Below the pieces are notes generated by a model. It ran no database searches. It worked only from the letters and a program-made list of their open reading frames with translations, and was not told the DNA's origin. From an uncultured Granulosicoccaceae bacterium (GTDB lineage: Bacteria > Pseudomonadota > Gammaproteobacteria > Granulosicoccales > Granulosicoccaceae), in the NCBI GenBank assembly GCA_937930305.1, contig CALGLE010000035.1:50065-114064 (forward strand): DNA of 64,000 nt, given 5' to 3'. Position 1 is the first letter of the stretch; the number at the start of each line of letters is the position of its first letter. Both the position numbers and the translations under genes were made by a program. Positions 10,571 through 19,268 of this stretch are shown here, piece by piece.

Positions 10571-11988
10571 ACAAAACTCCTCACATCAACAAAGTGCCCA
10601 GCAATAGCTGCCGCTGCCGCCATCGCAGGACTGACCAAATGAGTGCGACCTCCCGCGCCTTGCCGGCCTTCAAAGTTTCGGTTCGACGTCGATGCACATC
10701 GCTCCCCTGGCTCCAGGCGATCAGCGTTCATCGCCAAACACATCGAACAACCCGGCTCTCTCCATTCAAATCCAGCTGCTGTAAATATCTTATCCAGGCC
10801 CTCTTCCTCAGCTTGGCGTTTTACCAAACCCGAACCTGGCACCACTAGCGCTTGTTTAATGGAATCTGCAACTTGTCGATTTTGAATAACCGCCGCGGCT
10901 GCGCGTAAATCTTCAATGCGAGAATTGGTGCAGGAACCGATGAACACCCGATCCAAACCGATGTCGGTCATGGGGGTGTCGGGTTTTAAATCCATGTACT
11001 CCAGCGCTCGGCGCATGCCATCAGCGCGCGTCGCATCATCAACAGTTTCTGGGTTCGGCACAACGCCACCCACGGATGTCACCATTTCCGGTGATGTTCC
11101 CCATGACACTTGCGGTTCAATGCCAGCGGCGTCTATGCGCACCACTTTGTCAAACTGTGCATCGTCGTCACTCACCAATGTGCGCCAAGCAGCGGCTGCC
11201 GCTTCCCACTGTTCAGCTGTGGGTGCAAACGGACGACCTTTGATGTAGTCAATCGTGGTTTCATCCACGGCCACCATACCCGCACGCGCACCTGCTTCAA
11301 TCGACATGTTGCACACGGTCATGCGACCCTCCATCGACAAGGCTCGAATGGCGTGGCCACCAAATTCAATCGTATAACCGGTGCCACCTGCGGTGCCGAT
11401 TTCTCCAATGATGGCAAGCACAATATCTTTAGCGGTTACCCCTGGCCCGACTTGCCCATCCACACTGACCAACATCGATTTCGATTTCTTTTGCAGCAGC
11501 GTTTGCGTGGCCATGACATGCTCCACTTCACTGGTACCAATGCCGAACGCCAATGCACCGAAGGCACCGTGAGTGGAGGTGTGCGAATCGCCGCACACGA
11601 CGGTCATGCCCGGTAGGGTCGCACCTTGTTCTGGCCCGATGACATGAACAATGCCTTGGCGATGGTCTGTCATTGAAAACTCAGTGACACCGAAGGCTTC
11701 GCAATTAGTATCAAGCGTTTCCACTTGCAAACGGGAAACAGGATCTTCAATGCCTTCATCCCGTGAGGTGGTGGGTACATTGTGATCGGCCACGGCCAAC
11801 ATAGAGTCGGTGCGCCAGGGTTTGCGCCCAGCCAGCGTCAGCCCCTCGAATGCTTGAGGCGATGTGACTTCGTGCACCAAATGACGATCGATGTACAGCA
11901 GCACGGTGCCATCTTCTTGTTCGTCCACCAAATGGGCGTCCCAAACCTTGTCGTACAGAGTTTTTCCGGCCATGCGAATCACGCTCAT
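10567..11988 (-). CDS. leuC: 3-isopropylmalate dehydratase large subunit
   Basis: Catalytic aconitase-family subunit carrying a 4Fe-4S cluster. It has 473 residues. The three cluster cysteines are all present: Cys353 in GSCTNSR, and Cys414 and Cys417 in [11 protein letters not shown]. Other family motifs are [20 protein letters not shown] and NRNFEGRQG. It is the first gene of the minus-strand leucine operon. Its promoter shares the short gap with a divergent LysR gene, which probably controls it. Confidence 0.98.
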   Translation of the reverse strand: MSVIRMAGKTLYDKVWDAHLVDEQEDGTVLLYIDRHLVHEVTSPQAFEGLTLAGRKPWRTDSMLAVADHNVPTTSRDEGIEDPVSRLQVETLDTNCEAFGVTEFSMTDHRQGIVHVIGPEQGATLPGMTVVCGDSHTSTHGAFGALAFGIGTSEVEHVMATQTLLQKKSKSMLVSVDGQVGPGVTAKDIVLAIIGEIGTAGGTGYTIEFGGHAIRALSMEGRMTVCNMSIEAGARAGMVAVDETTIDYIKGRPFAPTAEQWEAAAAAWRTLVSDDDAQFDKVVRIDAAGIEPQVSWGTSPEMVTSVGGVVPNPETVDDATRADGMRRALEYMDLKPDTPMTDIGLDRVFIGSCTNSRIEDLRAAAAVIQNRQVADSIKQALVVPGSGLVKRQAEEEGLDKIFTAAGFEWREPGCSMCLAMNADRLEPGERCASTSNRNFEGRQGAGGRTHLVSPAMAAAAAIAGHFVDVRSFV

Positions 11989-12024
11989 GAGTTAAGTGTT
12001 GGATGTGTCTAGGTTAACGGCTAC

Positions 12025-12047
12025 CTATCAATTACTCAAATTGATAG
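12025..12047. promoter_or_regulatory. Candidate LysR-type operator between leuC and the LysR gene
   Basis: A perfect 8-bp inverted repeat, CTATCAAT and ATTGATAG, separated by 7 bp. It contains the T-N11-A spacing usual for LysR-type sites (TCAAT-N7-ATTGA). It lies 37 bp upstream of the leuC start and 37 bp upstream of the preferred LysR start, so one site could serve both promoters. A shorter imperfectly placed repeat (ATTCC-N5-GGAAT) at 12062-12076 overlaps the LysR ribosome-binding site. Binding by the adjacent LysR is inferred. Confidence 0.6.
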
Positions 12048-12083
12048 TATTCATTACAAGTATTCCAAATAGGAATGATAATT

Positions 12084-13010
12084 ATGGACACCCTGGCTCT
12101 AGAGTCTTTCATAGCCGTCGCGGACGAAGGCTCATTTTCTCGCGCTGCCGAGCGATTGTTCGTCACCCAACCGGCAATAAGCAAACGTATCGCAGGACTT
12201 GAGCAAGACTTAGGGATGCCCTTGTTTGATCGGCAGGGCCGACAACTGAGCCTAACCGAGGCCGGAGCGACCCTGTTAACCAGTGCACGTCGCATTGTGG
12301 CCGATTTGAACACCAGCCGTGAGGCCATTCTATCAATGGGTGACCAGGTGGGGGGCCGCTTGCGTCTTGCGACCAGCCACCATATCGGCATTCATCGACT
12401 CCCGCCCGTGTTGAAAGCTTTCACGCAACGTTACCCCGCGGTGGAACTGGATTTGTTATTCCTAGACTCTGAACTCGCCATAGATAAGGTTATTCAGGGA
12501 GAAATCGAACTGGCGATTGTGACTTTGCCGGAAACCGAACAACGCGCACTCACCAATGTATTAATTTGGCCAGACCCCTTAGTGATTGTTGCAGCGCCCG
12601 ATCATCCGCTGATAAAAACGGCACAGCCTCGTAAGGGTGCCGGTGCCCAATCCAGAGCTGGTGCACTCACAAAAAAACAACCCGTATCGGCGTTAGCATC
12701 ACACGCAGCAGTGCTGCCCAGCCGCAACACCATCACCCGCCGCATTTTGTTTAATTCATTAAACCCACACCGAATCACCATTCGTACTGCACTGGAAACG
12801 AATTACCTAGAAACCATCAAGATGCTGGTGTCTGTTGGTATAGGCTGGGGCGTACTGCCTGCCTCAATGTTGGACGACACTGTGGAAGAAGTGCGGTTGA
12901 GTCAACTAGACATGCAACGCAGGCTAGGTTATGTGGTGAGAACCGACCGCACCATCAGCCGTGCAGGCAACGCATTGCTCGATATACTTCGAGCCAGCGA
13001 ACCAAACTGA
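12084..13010 (+). CDS. LysR-family transcriptional regulator, divergent from leuC
   Basis: A one-component DNA-binding regulator with an N-terminal winged helix (residues 1-60: MDTLALESFIAVADEGSF, AAERLFVTQPAISKRIAGLE) and a periplasmic-binding-protein-like effector domain. I prefer the ATG at 12084 over the in-frame ATG at 12075 because AGGA at 12071-12074 sits 9 bp before it and the protein then starts with the usual LysR sequence. A LysR gene divergent from leuC is conserved in Pseudomonas, so control of leucine synthesis is the likely role; the ligand is unknown. An unusual basic Ala/Gly-rich insert (PRKGAGAQSRAGALTKK) sits near residue 190. Confidence 0.9.
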   Translation: MDTLALESFIAVADEGSFSRAAERLFVTQPAISKRIAGLEQDLGMPLFDRQGRQLSLTEAGATLLTSARRIVADLNTSREAILSMGDQVGGRLRLATSHHIGIHRLPPVLKAFTQRYPAVELDLLFLDSELAIDKVIQGEIELAIVTLPETEQRALTNVLIWPDPLVIVAAPDHPLIKTAQPRKGAGAQSRAGALTKKQPVSALASHAAVLPSRNTITRRILFNSLNPHRITIRTALETNYLETIKMLVSVGIGWGVLPASMLDDTVEEVRLSQLDMQRRLGYVVRTDRTISRAGNALLDILRASEPN

Positions 13011-13018
13011 GGAACAGC

Positions 13019-13951
13019 ATGAATAAACACCTGGCGCAGTCCAATGTCGAAGGCACAGGCTATGAGCATTTGGATGCTCGTTTCGATAATTGCATCATCG
13101 GGCATGCGCAAGTCGAACGCTTGTGGACGGGCAGTCGATGGGCAGAAGGGCCAGCCTGGTTTGCCGCAGGCAACTATTTGTTGTGGTCTGACATACCCAA
13201 TAATCGAATGCTGCGTTGGGATGCTAATGATGGACATGTATCGGTATTTCGTTCGCCAGCGAATAACAGCAATGGCAACACGGTAGATGCGCAGGGGCGA
13301 TTAATTTCGTGTGAGCATTTAAGTCGCTCTGTGACACGCACAGAACACAACGGATCTATCAGCGTTCTTGCTAACACCTTTGAGGGCAAAAGATTTAATT
13401 CGCCTAATGATGTTGTTGTTCACGACGATGGTTCCATCTGGTTCACCGACCCCTCCTACGGAATATTATCCGATTACGAAGGCGACGCTGCAACGCCAGA
13501 AATGGATTGTCATGTGTATCGCATCGACCAAACGGGTTCAGTAACCCGCGTTATAGACAACATGGCGAAACCCAATGGTATTGCTTTTAGCCCCGATGGA
13601 GAAGCTGTGTATGTGTCTGATACAGGGGCCAGCCATGACCCCAGCTTAACCCCCCACATCAAACGCTTTACGTTGTCAGCTGATAAAAAAAGCGTTACCA
13701 ACCACACCGTATTTGCGGAATGCACAGCCGGTATGTTTGACGGGTTTCGCTTCGATCGTGGCGGAAGAATTTGGGCCAGTGCAGCCAATGGCGTGCATTG
13801 CTATGCCACAGACGGCACATTGATCGGACGGATTAAAATTCCCGAATTAGTGGCCAACGTAGAATTTGGTGGTGCGAAACTAAATCGATTATTTATCTGT
13901 GGGCAAACGTCGTTGTATTCCGTTTACCTAGCGGTCAATGGGTGTTATTGA
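13019..13951 (+). CDS. SMP-30/gluconolactonase-family lactonase
   Basis: A 310-residue six-bladed beta-propeller of the SMP-30/gluconolactonase/LRE family, which hydrolyses sugar lactones using one divalent metal. The family metal ligands can be recognised: Glu in RWAEGPAWF, Asn in NSPNDVVVHDDGSIWFTDPS (both in short conserved motifs) and Asp in AVYVSDTG. It starts 8 bp after the LysR stop, so it may be co-transcribed with it. It has no signal peptide and is probably cytoplasmic. The natural substrate could be a sugar acid lactone. Confidence 0.88.
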   Translation: MNKHLAQSNVEGTGYEHLDARFDNCIIGHAQVERLWTGSRWAEGPAWFAAGNYLLWSDIPNNRMLRWDANDGHVSVFRSPANNSNGNTVDAQGRLISCEHLSRSVTRTEHNGSISVLANTFEGKRFNSPNDVVVHDDGSIWFTDPSYGILSDYEGDAATPEMDCHVYRIDQTGSVTRVIDNMAKPNGIAFSPDGEAVYVSDTGASHDPSLTPHIKRFTLSADKKSVTNHTVFAECTAGMFDGFRFDRGGRIWASAANGVHCYATDGTLIGRIKIPELVANVEFGGAKLNRLFICGQTSLYSVYLAVNGCY

Positions 13952-13969
13952 TCGGGTAAAAAAGAGGCA

Positions 13970-14950
13970 TCAATCAATCTGATCCATAAAATGCAAGTAA
14001 TGGATTCGACCACCCTCGCCTGCAGCGGAAGTATTTACAAGAATTGAGTTATTCGTAGTTTTATCGCGAATGTCACCACGAATTCTGCCACCTAGGATGT
14101 AGCTGATATCCCCCGGAATTAAACTCTCACCCGCGCTATTGAGATCAGCGATGTGTGTGCCGACAAACGTAAATGATCGTGTGGTTGTAAAGTCGGGTAT
14201 GCCACCGTTACCTTCAAACTGAGCACCAATCAGCGTGTTGTAATTGATTCTGGAAACAAGCCCTGTCGCACCAGTTCCTGGCACAGTATTCCAAGAGCGA
14301 CCGATGTTGTCTCTGGCAACAGGCTGTATGAACGTGTTGGCGTTTAACCAGCTTCGGTTAACACCTGCACGACCATCCCAATGAAATCCGTCTTGGCTGT
14401 TGGCAATAGAACTTAATAAGTTGAATACAACATTGGTCACCTGACTGTTTTTGCCATAGCCACCATTGTCGGTGCCAAAGTAAAAACCGTGCCGACCATT
14501 ACCTTCTGCGTGTAAGCGTTCATGACTGGACCCTTGGCCACGAAGGAAGGCAAACCCATCTTTGGGTGCGTTTATTACTGACAGCCCTTTGATAGATACA
14601 CTCGATGCTGACACCACCACCGTGTTATCAAGCTCTGCACCCCATCCAGAAATGAGCTTCGGTTTGTATGTTTTCTCATTGCTTTGCAACACCCAAGGCT
14701 GGGACAAATGACATTTTCCAGAAATTTCTAAAGCACTGATTTGACCATTAGCCATATCCTGCCAAGCGGCGTTAAAGGCTTGAATGTCATCAGTGACGCC
14801 ATCACAAGCTGCACCATACGAAGATATTGATGCCGCTTGAGCGTTTGCTGCAAAGGCAAAAATTAATAAGAAAAAGCACCCCGTTACAGTGCGGAGGGAA
14901 GCGAATGATCGCATTTTGATATTCATAAGAAAGCCGTGAAACCTTTGCAT
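13970..14950 (-). CDS. Secreted pectate-lyase-like beta-helix protein
   Basis: A 326-residue exported protein. A basic start (MNIKMRSFASLR) precedes a hydrophobic core and a likely signal-peptidase site after ANAQA. The mature protein opens with ISSYGAACDGVTDDIQAFNAAW, the entry motif of the pectate lyase 3/phage-tailspike beta-helix superfamily, where GVTDD is diagnostic. The rest has beta-helix-like Asn/Gly-rich turns. Catalytic residues could not be assigned, so it may be a polysaccharide-binding or depolymerase-like protein. The actual start may be the ATG at 14926 (MNIKM) instead of 14950. It is convergent with the SMP-30 gene. Confidence 0.7.
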   Translation of the reverse strand: MQRFHGFLMNIKMRSFASLRTVTGCFFLLIFAFAANAQAASISSYGAACDGVTDDIQAFNAAWQDMANGQISALEISGKCHLSQPWVLQSNEKTYKPKLISGWGAELDNTVVVSASSVSIKGLSVINAPKDGFAFLRGQGSSHERLHAEGNGRHGFYFGTDNGGYGKNSQVTNVVFNLLSSIANSQDGFHWDGRAGVNRSWLNANTFIQPVARDNIGRSWNTVPGTGATGLVSRINYNTLIGAQFEGNGGIPDFTTTRSFTFVGTHIADLNSAGESLIPGDISYILGGRIRGDIRDKTTNNSILVNTSAAGEGGRIHYLHFMDQID

Positions 14951-15399
14951 TGGTGTTCAATGACATTCGCAAAGAGCACCGGAAATTTCTCGCTAACCTT
15001 TAGTGTAAGAACACATCAAAATTACAGAAAGAGCGAGGGCTCCTCGTTAGTTTAACGATGCGTGGAATGGCTTACTGTGGACCGGTATGCGAAACACGAG
15101 TAGGGGTGAATGATTAGATTCAATCGGAGCAATTCGTCACAGAGTGAGCACTGAACCAGATCACATATCTAATTTGAAGGCCAACACCAACGAATCCAAA
15201 CTCACCTACTCAGCATCACCGCACATCAGTTTTCAAGCTCATTACGAAAGCGGATTGATCAGCCAAGCCTATGCGTGCTCTAAATCCTTGATTACACAAT
15301 ATTTTCGGGCAAATTTCAGACATATTTCAGCGGGTTTTCAGGACGAAAATAGCGATCCAAAGCGAGTCTATTGTCACACCCTCAACACCACACACAATT
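14951..15399. other. Intergenic region with no supported gene
   Basis: About 450 bp between the divergent beta-helix gene and the DUF6647-like gene. It must hold promoters for both, but no clear -35/-10 pair was found. An open frame at 15144-15479 (+) has no recognisable composition or motif and overlaps the downstream gene, so I do not call it. A 5-bp hairpin (CGAGG-GCT-CCTCG) near 15042 is too weak to interpret. Confidence 0.5.
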
Positions 15400-15885
15400 G
15401 TGTGCGAACAACGAATGGACGCATTAATAGCCTTTCTTCTTTCGTGGATTGCCGCGAATTCCAACTACCAAATCGATGACATCCCACACCCTACTGTCAT
15501 TGAAATGAGTGCCAAAGATTTGACCTATGAATTTTACCAAGGGAACAGCGATGTCATTCCAGCATCGGGTATCGACGCAAGAATCAAAGCCTTATATTCG
15601 TGGGAAGACGGACCCAATGGGACCATCTACATACTCTCGAGAGAAGAGACTGAGCTATCACTCAGCCAAGAGACAGGATTAGAGAACCCCCTCTTCCAAG
15701 AAACACTGCTGCACGAACTTGTCCACCATATTCAATATGTGCGTGGTGAATACGAGCGATTCAACTGTGCCAGTGAGGGTGAAAAGCTGGCTTATGAACT
15801 GGGAGGGAAATTTTTTAAACAACATAACATCATGGATCCGATTCCCAATCGAATGATATTGGCGAACATCTTTAGTCGTTGTTAG
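15400..15885 (+). CDS. DUF6647-like small protein with HExxH motif
   Basis: A protein of up to 161 residues; the ATG at 15415 (MDALIAFLLSW) is another possible start. Near residues 105-120 it has TLLHELVHHIQYVRG, an HExxH zinc-protease-type helix, followed by a Glu-rich segment (ASEGEKLAYELGG) that could give the third ligand. The pattern resembles the DUF6647 family, whose function is unknown to me. It has no clear signal peptide. The flanks are noncoding on both sides, so it stands alone. I infer a metal-binding hydrolase-like fold; peptidase activity is not shown. Confidence 0.65.
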   Translation: MCEQRMDALIAFLLSWIAANSNYQIDDIPHPTVIEMSAKDLTYEFYQGNSDVIPASGIDARIKALYSWEDGPNGTIYILSREETELSLSQETGLENPLFQETLLHELVHHIQYVRGEYERFNCASEGEKLAYELGGKFFKQHNIMDPIPNRMILANIFSRC

Positions 15886-15911
15886 CGCAAATTAAAATCA
15901 CACCGTTTTAG

Positions 15912-15981
15912 TTTCGTAGTACAACAACCAAATTCACTTTTCTGTAATTTGGTTGTACAAAAAATCTTTAGTAGTACGAAA
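15912..15981. repeat. Nested inverted repeat upstream of the QuiC1-like gene
   Basis: Outer arms TTTCGTAGTAC (15912-15922) and GTAGTACGAAA (15971-15981) match at 10 of 11 positions. Inner arms AACCAAATT (15926-15934) and AATTTGGTT (15946-15954) are perfect, with an 11-bp loop. GTAC also flanks the inner arms on both sides. It lies 26-96 bp after the DUF6647-like stop and 115-184 bp before the GTG of the next gene. It lacks a T-tract, so it is not a standard terminator. It could be an operator pair, an mRNA structure or the remnant of a small mobile element. Confidence 0.6.
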
Positions 15982-16095
15982 GCTTGCGCAAAAACTCTAA
16001 ACAGATCAAACAATCTCCAATCAAATTGATATCCATAACTTGAACCACCTTATTCCGCTAACATCAATTGGCCGCAACCATTCTGGGTTTAACTT

Positions 16096-17958
16096 GTGTT
16101 TCCGTCAATCGCTACCGTATGCCTAAGTGGGTCGCTTCAGAAGAAAATCAAATGTATTGCTGCTGCAGGGTTCAAGGACGTAGAAATATTTGAAAACGAT
16201 TTAACCGCCTTTGAAGGATCGGTTAAAGATGCTGGGCAACTTGTTAAAGATCATGGTTTAAAAGTGACGGCCCTTCAACCATTTCGAGACTTTGAAGGAC
16301 TAACGGGTCGAGATAGACAGTTAGCATTTAATCGAGCTGAAGTTAAATTTGAACAAATGGCTGAACTGGGTACAGATCTGCTGATGATTTGCAGTTCATG
16401 CCATCCGAATTCCGCGGGCGGCATAGAAAGAATTGCCGCCGATTTTGACGAGCTCGGAGACTTGGCAGAAAAACATAATATGCGCATCGCTTATGAAGCC
16501 CTGGCCTGGGGAAAGCACATTCATGATTATCGTGACAGTTGGGAGATCGTTCGGCGCGCAAATCATTCACAAGTTGGCTTAGTGCTAGATACCTTCCACA
16601 TTTTTAGCCGTGGCACTGATTTATCTGCGATCGAAAACATCCCTGGGGATAAAATATTTTTAGTTCAAACCGCGGACGCACCGGCTTTATCAATGGATCA
16701 CCTATCGTGGAGCCGCCACTACCGGTGCTTTCCGGGGCAAGGAGAACTGGATATTTCCCGATTTATGCGTTCACTGACGAAAACGGGGTACGAAGGACCA
16801 CTGTCTCATGAAATTTTCAACGACGTTTTCCGTCGTAGTGAACCGGCCCAAACAGCGCGAGATGGATTCCGATCTTCTTTATATCTTGAATCCATGATTC
16901 AGAATTCGACGAACGACATCCCTAGCCCTGAAACATTACGTGGCTTTGACTTTGTAGAAATTGCTTGTCAACCAAAACACTTAGACTCTTTACGCAAGTT
17001 TTTTAGTGCCTTGGGATTCTTTAAAACAGGCACTCATAAACTGATGCCTGCTGAACAATGGTGTTCCGGAGAACTACAATTCATTCTTAATAGCGACGAA
17101 GATTTCGCCGATCAATTTCTAACACTTCACGGCACATCGGTTGTCGCAGTTGGCATAAAAGTCGACATCGCATTTAGCTGTACTAAACGGGCCAAACACC
17201 TCAAACTTCCTATAATTGAACCCAAACAAGTTGGTGCCGAACACAACATGGTTGGTTTAAAAAACGTAGACGGTACCGTTTGGTATTGGGTGGATCGATC
17301 AACATCACAACACGCCTTTGAGAATTCGTTTGTGCCCACTGGGGTAACTAATCAAAATAGCTCACAAGAATCTACACTGATCAGTCAAATTGATCATATT
17401 TCGATGTCTCAAAGCTATCCAGATTTTCTGAGCACACTGCAATCATTTCGAAGCCTATTCAACTTAACGAAAACATCTGTGTTTGACGTCTTTGACCCCA
17501 AGGGTTTGATCCAAAGCCAAGTCGTTCAAAATGAAGACCTAAGTTTTCAGCTAGCATTTAATGTTAGCGATGCTCAAAGCACTACCAGTGCAAAGTTCAT
17601 AGAACGAAGTAAAGGTTCTGGAGTGCAGCACATTGCATTAAGAACGCAGGACATATTTACATGTGCGAACGCACTAAAGGGATCTGGGACTTCAGCGCTT
17701 AAGATTCCCAAAAACTATTATGCTGATTTACATACAAGGTTTGATATCAACCCTTCATTCGTAGAGCGATTAAAGAGCCATCAAATTCTTTACGATGAAG
17801 ACGAACACGGGGCTTTTTATCAATTGTATACCTTGCCACTAGAAGGAAAATTTTTCTTTGAGTTTGTACAACGTGATAATTATAAAGGGCTTGGCGCGAG
17901 TAACGCTTGGTTACGTGCATCGGCACAACAATCCCATTACGGTCCAGAGCAAAACTAA
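16096..17958 (+). CDS. quiC1: 3-dehydroshikimate dehydratase, QuiC1-type (isomerase-like domain fused to HPPD-like domain)
   Basis: Converts 3-dehydroshikimate to protocatechuate, linking quinate/shikimate use to the beta-ketoadipate pathway. It has 620 residues from a GTG start at 16096. The N-terminal TIM barrel (1-270) carries Glu134 (AYEALAWG), Asp165 (VLDTFHIF), Gln191 (LVQTADAP) and Glu239 (LSHEIFND). As I recall, these are the same residues and numbers reported for Pseudomonas putida QuiC1, and this also supports the GTG start. The C-terminal half (about 285-610) is a vicinal-oxygen-chelate domain with the 2-His-1-Glu set at about His434, His512 and Glu589, like 4-hydroxyphenylpyruvate dioxygenase. 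No quinate transport or protocatechuate genes are nearby. No clear ribosome-binding site was seen. The region is AT-richer than its neighbours. Confidence 0.85.
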   Translation: MFPSIATVCLSGSLQKKIKCIAAAGFKDVEIFENDLTAFEGSVKDAGQLVKDHGLKVTALQPFRDFEGLTGRDRQLAFNRAEVKFEQMAELGTDLLMICSSCHPNSAGGIERIAADFDELGDLAEKHNMRIAYEALAWGKHIHDYRDSWEIVRRANHSQVGLVLDTFHIFSRGTDLSAIENIPGDKIFLVQTADAPALSMDHLSWSRHYRCFPGQGELDISRFMRSLTKTGYEGPLSHEIFNDVFRRSEPAQTARDGFRSSLYLESMIQNSTNDIPSPETLRGFDFVEIACQPKHLDSLRKFFSALGFFKTGTHKLMPAEQWCSGELQFILNSDEDFADQFLTLHGTSVVAVGIKVDIAFSCTKRAKHLKLPIIEPKQVGAEHNMVGLKNVDGTVWYWVDRSTSQHAFENSFVPTGVTNQNSSQESTLISQIDHISMSQSYPDFLSTLQSFRSLFNLTKTSVFDVFDPKGLIQSQVVQNEDLSFQLAFNVSDAQSTTSAKFIERSKGSGVQHIALRTQDIFTCANALKGSGTSALKIPKNYYADLHTRFDINPSFVERLKSHQILYDEDEHGAFYQLYTLPLEGKFFFEFVQRDNYKGLGASNAWLRASAQQSHYGPEQN

Positions 17959-18153
17959 TGTTGCTGAGCAAGGCCTATCTCAAGGGTCATTAACAGAGAG
18001 ATTGAACCGACCGATTTTTAGTTTGGTGTGCCAGGTGAATTAACATATACAGCGAGGTAGCGGCCAATGAACCAGATTAAGACCGTAGAGTCCGCACAAA
18101 TCCGATACTGTTACACTCCAACTCACTGCTGAGCTTTTTGCAACCTAAATCTT

Positions 18154-18540
18154 ATGACTCTTTTAGCCAAGTTACTCATTGCTCTCATCGCCCTATTGCA
18201 TGTGTATATATGCTGGTTCGAAATGTTCGCATGGACCTCAAGAGGCCCAGTGGTTTTCTCAACCATGCCTATAGAACTGTTTGAACCAACAACCGCCATG
18301 GCAGCCAACCAAGGTATCTATAATTTATTTTTGGCGATTGGCCTGTTCTGGTCGTTATTCATTAAAGACCCGATTTGGTGGAAAAGAATTGCTTTGTGTT
18401 TTTTGCTTTTTGTCGCAACCGCTGGCGTGGTGGGAGCTTTAACCGTATCGATAAAAATACTTTTTACGCAAACCGTTCCTGCATTGATCGCCATCGCATT
18501 ACTTGCGCTGAGCAAAAACAGCCAAAACGTAAAATCCTAA
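18154..18540 (+). CDS. DUF1304 family membrane protein
   Basis: A 128-residue protein with four predicted membrane helices, starting MTLLAKLLIALIALLHVYI. It contains the DUF1304 pattern: an early His/Glu-containing helix (HVYICWFEMFAW), then NQGIYNLFLAIGL, then a Gly/Ala-rich third helix (ATAGVVGAL). The function of this family is unknown. Its stop overlaps the stop of the convergent YHS gene by 4 bp (18537-18540). No ribosome-binding site stands out. Confidence 0.85.
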   Translation: MTLLAKLLIALIALLHVYICWFEMFAWTSRGPVVFSTMPIELFEPTTAMAANQGIYNLFLAIGLFWSLFIKDPIWWKRIALCFLLFVATAGVVGALTVSIKILFTQTVPALIAIALLALSKNSQNVKS

Positions 18541-19019
18541 GGTGAATTCAACAACAACGCTTCGAATTTCGAGTCAGCGATACGAATAAGGTTCTTAGTA
18601 TCAGCCTCCCATTTCGTCTGAAAGCGTCTGTTGTAATTCAGATATAACTTGCCATTCACAATGTCCCACAAGTCCCCTTCGATTTTCACTAAATTATCAA
18701 CAGCCACCCCGTAGGCGCAATACCCGCCATACTGAGGGGCATACATCTCCGGATTGGCCTTAAACAAGTCCAGATGCTCCTGCTTGGAAAATTGCCAAAT
18801 AGCGCCTTTCCATTTAGCAGCAATAGAGGCCTTACCCTCCACGGCATCTCCTTCAGTGAAATACGCAACCTTATCAAACCCTCTGATAGCTATACCACTC
18901 GGCTTATATCCGGCTAAGCCAGAGCGCTCCAAAGTATTGATAGGGTCTGCAGCCATTGCTGCAGAGGCCACCCCGATCAATAAAGCTAGTGTCAATATCA
19001 GCTTATTGACCAACGACAT
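18537..19019 (-). CDS. Exported YHS-domain protein
   Basis: A 160-residue protein with a signal peptide (MSLVNKLILTLALLIGVASA, cleavage probably after AMA) and one YHS domain (FDKVAYFTEGDAVEG, then YAPQYGGYCAYGVA and LYLNYNRRFQTKW). YHS domains are thought to bind metals, and relatives in this family are periplasmic. I chose the ATG at 19019 over an upstream in-frame start at 19166. AAGGAA lies about 9 bp before it, and the extra 49 residues would spoil the signal peptide. The Cys in GGYCAYG is ordinary cysteine; some relatives have selenocysteine. Its role is unknown. Confidence 0.85.
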   Translation of the reverse strand: MSLVNKLILTLALLIGVASAAMAADPINTLERSGLAGYKPSGIAIRGFDKVAYFTEGDAVEGKASIAAKWKGAIWQFSKQEHLDLFKANPEMYAPQYGGYCAYGVAVDNLVKIEGDLWDIVNGKLYLNYNRRFQTKWEADTKNLIRIADSKFEALLLNSP

Positions 19020-19268
19020 GGCGGTGTTCCTTAGATTGTGAGTTAGCGACAGAACCTGCAGTACGAGCTTTATCACGGGCGTTTCTATTAGATTAATTAC
19101 CTTAGTGGCACTGCGAGCCAATAAGTTCCGTACGCAAGCGAGTCGATGCTGAATTACAGGAAACATAAAGCCACTTCGTAATAGGATAGAAGAGTAGATT
19201 TCACCTGCTTATATGCGGGTTTGTCATAGGTAAGTTAACCTACTCTTCCCTGCTGGCGACAACAAATT

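Noticed and set aside
15144..15479. A 111-residue plus-strand open frame
   Set aside because: Composition does not look coding, there is no family resemblance, and it overlaps the HExxH gene in a different frame.
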